Program-made: the position numbers and the translations under genes
Shown: positions 14,000-16,760 of the stretch, piece after piece
Position numbering within the stretch: position 1 is the first letter of the stretch
How the letters are laid out: the number at the start of each line of letters is the position of its first letter
Origin: Bacteroidota bacterium
Lineage (GTDB): Bacteria; Bacteroidota; Bacteroidia; Chitinophagales; UBA2359
Reading direction: 5' to 3'
NCBI GenBank assembly: GCA_020627525.1
Contig: JAHDGP010000019.1
Span: forward strand, 7,631 to 24,390
Length of the DNA: 16,760 bases
The notes under the pieces: model-generated
Told to the model about the DNA's origin: nothing
What the model saw: the letters and a program-made list of their open reading frames with translations, nothing else
Databases searched by the model: none

Positions 14000-14941
14000 T
14001 TAAAAATTGGGCTGTTCGTTTAAAATCAGTTGTACCGCTTTGTGGGCTTTTTTACTGGCTTCAATTAAATATTGGGGTTCGCTTTTCAAGACTTTAAGCC
14101 ACGAAGCCAAATAATGCAGGCTGTTTCTTTCGGTGGACTCGTTGGAAATATTCAACTGTTGACATAGAAGAGCCGCACCCATTTCGGCAATCAATTCCTC
14201 TTTTGAATATTTTTCACTTTCCCATTTTGCACCCATTTCTCTAGCCAATCGACTTTTGTGCCCTGTACTGTGGATGGCTTCATGAAAGACTGTTGAATAG
14301 TATTCTTCCCGTTGGTTGAATAATTCCATTTTGGGCATCTTGATTTTATCAATCGAAGGAATGTAACAAGCTTTATCACCGTAACCCACTTTGATGGGCG
14401 CAATGGCACGTCTTTCGACTGCATCAGACAGCAATTTTTCTGCCTGTTCAATTTTGGGTTGTGGTTTTTCTAGTTGGGGTAAAAACTGTTCTTTTTCGTC
14501 TCCTTCAATATCCTCAAAATTGAATACCGATTTGTAGTTAAAAAAGAATCGGGTTTGAATGTCCTTTGATTGGTAGGACTGCCCTTTTTTGTCCATCCAT
14601 TTTGAACCATTGGGAGAAAAGACCGAAACTTTTTTATTTCCTCTCTCCACAAAAGCAGAAGTTTTATAACAGACAATCGGCAAAGCTTTAGAACCTTTCT
14701 TGACTTTACCACCAAAAGATTTTACATTGTTGAAAGTGAAAAACAAGGGCGTTTCAAATAGTCCGCCCAATAAGGCATTGATGCCTCTATAGGTATTTTG
14801 AGTAACTGGATTTTGTGGCAATAGACCATCTTTCCAAGGTTTGACCCAAAAGACTTTTTCTTTGGATTCCATTAAATCGAGGACTTTTTGGACATAGTTG
14901 TCCAAGGTCGCTCTACTGGTTTTTTTTGTAGGCGCAGCCAT
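14000..14941 (-). CDS. ardC: ArdC-like antirestriction protein (ssDNA-binding N-terminal domain plus zincin-type metalloprotease domain)
   Basis: ArdC proteins protect incoming plasmid DNA from host restriction, binding single-stranded DNA through the N-terminal domain. The 313-aa protein starts with the typical ATLDNYVQKVLDLMES and FWVKPWKDGLLPQNPVTQNT, followed by YRGINALLGG and a GGKVKKGSKALPIVCYK strand region. The C-terminal domain has the zinc-protease motif FHEAIHSTGHKSR with His220, Glu221 and His224, plus the third-ligand region ELIAEMGAALL around 249-259. Length and order match ArdC/DUF1738 proteins. It heads a minus-strand operon with two unknown genes and a RecE-like nuclease, consistent with an early-expressed establishment cassette. 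The upstream TATCTTTA (minus, complement of 14999-15006) is a one-off match to the -7 box. Confidence 0.9.
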   Translation of the reverse strand: MAAPTKKTSRATLDNYVQKVLDLMESKEKVFWVKPWKDGLLPQNPVTQNTYRGINALLGGLFETPLFFTFNNVKSFGGKVKKGSKALPIVCYKTSAFVERGNKKVSVFSPNGSKWMDKKGQSYQSKDIQTRFFFNYKSVFNFEDIEGDEKEQFLPQLEKPQPKIEQAEKLLSDAVERRAIAPIKVGYGDKACYIPSIDKIKMPKMELFNQREEYYSTVFHEAIHSTGHKSRLAREMGAKWESEKYSKEELIAEMGAALLCQQLNISNESTERNSLHYLASWLKVLKSEPQYLIEASKKAHKAVQLILNEQPNF

Positions 14942-15129
14942 AAACAGGGCTTTAAAATGATGAAATAATAGGGGCTTGACTCCCTTTGTTTGATATCATA
15001 AAGATAAGCTATTTTAAGCCCATTATCAAGCATAAAATACTGTAAACCAGTGTCTTGTAAGGCGAATGACTAAGCCATCAGAAAGCCCAAAAAGAGCATC
15101 ATCGGCCGACCTTGAAGACCCTCGCTGAC

Positions 15130-15205
15130 GAGTACTGGCAGGATCCACGGTAGGTTTATATGCGCATATTCAAAAAAGCATATAAACCTACTGTGGACAG
15201 TACTC
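15130..15205. repeat. Large imperfect inverted repeat (27-bp arms) with a 6-base bulge
   Basis: The left arm is GAGTACTG (15130-15137), bulge GCAGGA, TCCAC (15144-15148) and GTAGGTTTATATGC (15150-15163). The right arm is GCATATAAACCTAC (15178-15191), GTGGA (15193-15197) and CAGTACTC (15198-15205). All paired blocks are perfect apart from one mismatch (15149/15192) and the left-side bulge; the loop is 14 bases. A competing mini-palindrome ATATGC/GCATAT lies at the tip (15158-15169). No T-run follows, so it is not an intrinsic terminator. Extrahelical bases in a long stem recall single-strand-recognised sites (oriT, sso, attC-like), but none of those is proven. Confidence 0.85.
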
Positions 15206-15309
15206 GGTATAGAAGATTTGTAAAGAAGGCTTGAGCTTTGTTAGAGATGGTTTCTTGTAAAAAGAAGTAGTAACTTTAGGAGAAATTTGGGAGATGAAAA
15301 GTCGTTTTA

Positions 15310-15343
15310 TTTGATTTTTTTGGATAAAACAATAGTAGATTTG
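15310..15343 (+). promoter_or_regulatory. Promoter of the AlbA_2/ATP-binding gene
   Basis: TTTG at 15310-15313 and TAGATTTG at 15336-15343 are 22 bases apart, a good Bacteroidota -33/-7 pair. Transcription would begin near 15350, giving a leader of about 20 bases before the ATG at 15370. Confidence 0.65.
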
Positions 15344-15369
15344 TATTTAATTGAATAGAAAATTAACCA

Positions 15370-16760
15370 ATGGCACTTCCAATAAATATCGACAATCTTT
15401 TAAGGGGAACAACCATAGAGTGGGAGCGAGTAGAATTTAAAGAAGGCTTTAATCCTGAAGCTTTTTTACATACTATTTGTGCATTTGCCAATGATGTTAA
15501 TAACTGGGGAGGTGGTTATTTAGTAATTGGTGTTGAAGATGAGAATGGGCGACCTAAATTACCTATTAAGGGCCTAGAAGTTGAACAAGCTGATGCCATT
15601 CAAAAAAAGATTCAAGCACTTTGTCACAAAATCCAACCTGCTTATTCTCCCATCATAGAACCTGTACAGTATGATGGGAAATTGATTTTGATTGTTTGGG
15701 CATTTGCGGGAGACGTCCGTCCTTATTCTGCTCCAGAGCATTTAGGCAAACGTCCACAAAGACATTATTATGTTCGTAATGGGAGTAGTACTGTTGTTGC
15801 CAAACGGGTTTTGTTAGATCGTCTTTTGGGTTTGGCAGCTAAAGTTCCTTTTGATGATCGGATTAATCATTTTGCCAGCATTGATGATTTAGATAAAGGT
15901 TTAATTCAAACTTTTTTACAAAGGGTTAATAGTGAATTATTTGATCAAAGCATTGAATTGTCTTTATTGGAATTGTGTCAACAAATGCAAATTATAAGAG
16001 GACCTAATGAGTTTTTACGCCCAGTGAATGTTGGACTACTTTTTTTTTGCCGACATCCAGAAAGGTACTTCCCTTACACTCAGATAGATGTTGTGATACA
16101 CAACAACAATGATGGAAATTCTTTTTCTGAGAAAATTTTCAAAGGCAATATTGATTCCCAATTAATAGAAGCACTCAGTTATCTTAGACTACTGATAAAA
16201 GAAGAAGTCCGGAAATACTCTGATAAGACAGAAGCTCATCGTTTTTACAATTATCCATTTCGTGCAATAGAGGAAGCGCTAGCCAATGCTGTTTATCATA
16301 AAAGCTATGATGTTCGAGAGCCGATAGAGGTTCAAGTTTTTCCAGATAGAATTCTCGTTCAAAGTCACGAAGGTGCTTTACCCCCAGTAGATAAACAAAT
16401 TCAAGAAGGTAAAGAAATAACAGTTCGTTCTTATCGAAATAGAAGAATCGGGGATTATCTCAAAGAGTTGTCATTAACAGAAGGTCGAAGTACGGGTTTA
16501 AGAGTTATTCAAAAGATGCTGGAAAGCAACGGTTCGCCCCCTGCTGTTTTTGAAACAGGAGAAACATATTTTTTGACAACTCTATTTATACATCCTGAGA
16601 TTAGTTTCAATAATACAAAGGCTATATTCGAGGACTTAGTTATAGATAGTATTGATCGTGTTGAAAGGTATATTGATGAATGTTATAAAGAGGGGAAGAA
16701 CGAGATAAGTAACCAAGTAAGTAACCAAGTAAGTAACCAAGTAGATGATAGATTTAAACG
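15370..16760 (+). CDS. AlbA_2/RecG-like ATP-binding transcriptional regulator (truncated by window edge)
   Basis: An open frame of 463 codons runs off the right end. Residues about 10-125 form the AlbA_2 (Schlafen-type) domain: WERVEFKEGFN, then CAFANDVNNWGGGYLVIGVEDENG. Residues about 297-400 look like a GHKL-type ATPase domain of the COG2865 family: RAIEEALANAVYHKSYD (N-box), then STGLRVIQKMLESNG. Such proteins are annotated as RecG-like or as putative DNA-binding regulators; some act in stress or phage-defence loci. Residues 447-458 are three perfect SNQV repeats encoded by AGTAACCAAGTA x3 (16708-16743), a linker type often seen before the C-terminal winged helix, which would lie beyond the window. 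The start follows a clear promoter by about 27 bases. Confidence 0.87.
   Translation, partial: MALPINIDNLLRGTTIEWERVEFKEGFNPEAFLHTICAFANDVNNWGGGYLVIGVEDENGRPKLPIKGLEVEQADAIQKKIQALCHKIQPAYSPIIEPVQYDGKLILIVWAFAGDVRPYSAPEHLGKRPQRHYYVRNGSSTVVAKRVLLDRLLGLAAKVPFDDRINHFASIDDLDKGLIQTFLQRVNSELFDQSIELSLLELCQQMQIIRGPNEFLRPVNVGLLFFCRHPERYFPYTQIDVVIHNNNDGNSFSEKIFKGNIDSQLIEALSYLRLLIKEEVRKYSDKTEAHRFYNYPFRAIEEALANAVYHKSYDVREPIEVQVFPDRILVQSHEGALPPVDKQIQEGKEITVRSYRNRRIGDYLKELSLTEGRSTGLRVIQKMLESNGSPPAVFETGETYFLTTLFIHPEISFNNTKAIFEDLVIDSIDRVERYIDECYKEGKNEISNQVSNQVSNQVDDRFK
16708..16743 (+). repeat. 12-bp tandem repeat x3 encoding SNQV
   Basis: AGTAACCAAGTA is repeated three times without a mismatch inside the AlbA_2 gene. 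Copy-number changes would keep the reading frame and only alter linker length. Confidence 0.9.

Larger units (their letters stand above)
14942..15369. other. Divergent intergenic region between ardC and the AlbA_2 gene
   Basis: A 428-bp region holding the promoters of both flanking genes, the large hairpin listed separately and a comparatively GC-rich patch at 15095-15150 with the palindrome TCGGCCGA (15102-15109) and the small hairpin CTCG-CTGA-CGAG (15121-15132). ATACTGTAAAC at 15037-15047 repeats the ACTGTAAAC word found in the parA-rep region. No gene or tRNA was recognised. Confidence 0.55.

Noticed and set aside
14191..14715. Two minus-strand frames of 81-86 codons within ardC
   Set aside because: They overlap the intact ardC frame, which has clear domain motifs throughout.
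15130..15205. Large hairpin considered as a bidirectional terminator
   Set aside because: No T-run follows on either strand and the flanking genes diverge, so neither transcript would need termination there.
15130..15205. Hairpin considered as a complete integron attC site
   Set aside because: The RYYYAAC/GTTRRRY core pair is not present at the stem base and no integrase gene is in the window; only the bulged architecture is similar.

Overview
The window is a piece of an AT-rich plasmid or plasmid-derived element from a member of the Bacteroidota; the sequence does not fix the genus. Three things support that host phylum. Several intergenic regions carry TAnnTTTG-type -7 boxes (for example TATCTTTG at 5631-5638 and TAGATTTG at 15336-15343, the latter with an upstream TTTG). 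Shine-Dalgarno sequences are mostly absent. The gene set (small HUH relaxase with MobC-like and coiled-coil/membrane partners, ParA plus small basic partner, RPA-type Rep, zinc-less toprim primase, ArdC) is typical of Bacteroidota mobilisable plasmids.

Layout, left to right. (1) 1-2836, minus strand: a type I restriction-modification locus, with the 5' part of hsdS running off the left edge and an unusually long hsdM (856 aa); hsdR is not in the window. Upstream lie TGGACA half-sites and, at 3274-3564, a decayed remnant that I read as a DUF1016/YhcG-like PDDEXK nuclease gene, a family often found beside type I R-M genes. (2) 3665-5234, minus: a mobilisation operon with overlapping start/stop codons: ribbon-helix-helix MobC-like protein, HUH relaxase, coiled-coil protein with one membrane helix. 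The 419-bp gap after it probably holds oriT and, at its right end, the parA promoter in a large dyad. (3) 5654-6659, plus: parA and a small basic partner gene, followed by about 790 bp of extremely AT-rich DNA filled with TATACTGTA/TACAGTATA motifs and a 24-bp perfect palindrome, the best candidate for parS and/or rep operators. (4) 7454-10334, plus: rep, an array of nine 18-bp iterons with DnaA-box-like sites (oriV), then a toprim primase. (5) 10389-10835, minus: an SSB with a lysine-rich tail, ending at a good intrinsic terminator facing the primase gene. (6) 10836-11701: a gene-poor stretch with a lone Bacteroidota-type promoter and degenerate G-rich repeats. (7) 11702-14941, minus: ardC, two unrecognised genes (119 and 225 aa) and a RecE/DUF3799-like PDDEXK nuclease, probably one operon. 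(8) 14942-15369: a divergent intergenic region with a large imperfect hairpin. (9) 15370 to the right edge, plus: an AlbA_2/RecG-like ATP-binding protein, truncated by the window, ending in a triple SNQV repeat.

Together the genes give a self-replicating, partitioned and mobilisable replicon: Rep, iterons, primase and SSB for copying; ParA and partner for segregation; the relaxase operon for transfer; HsdM/HsdS for modification (and restriction, if hsdR is present outside). ArdC with the nuclease operon plausibly serves establishment after transfer: ArdC against host restriction, and the nuclease plus unknown proteins acting on DNA ends or single strands. The two unrecognised operon genes, the basic C-terminal tail shared by SSB and the 225-aa protein, the dense ACTGTA/TACAGT region and the 15130-15205 hairpin are the least explained parts.
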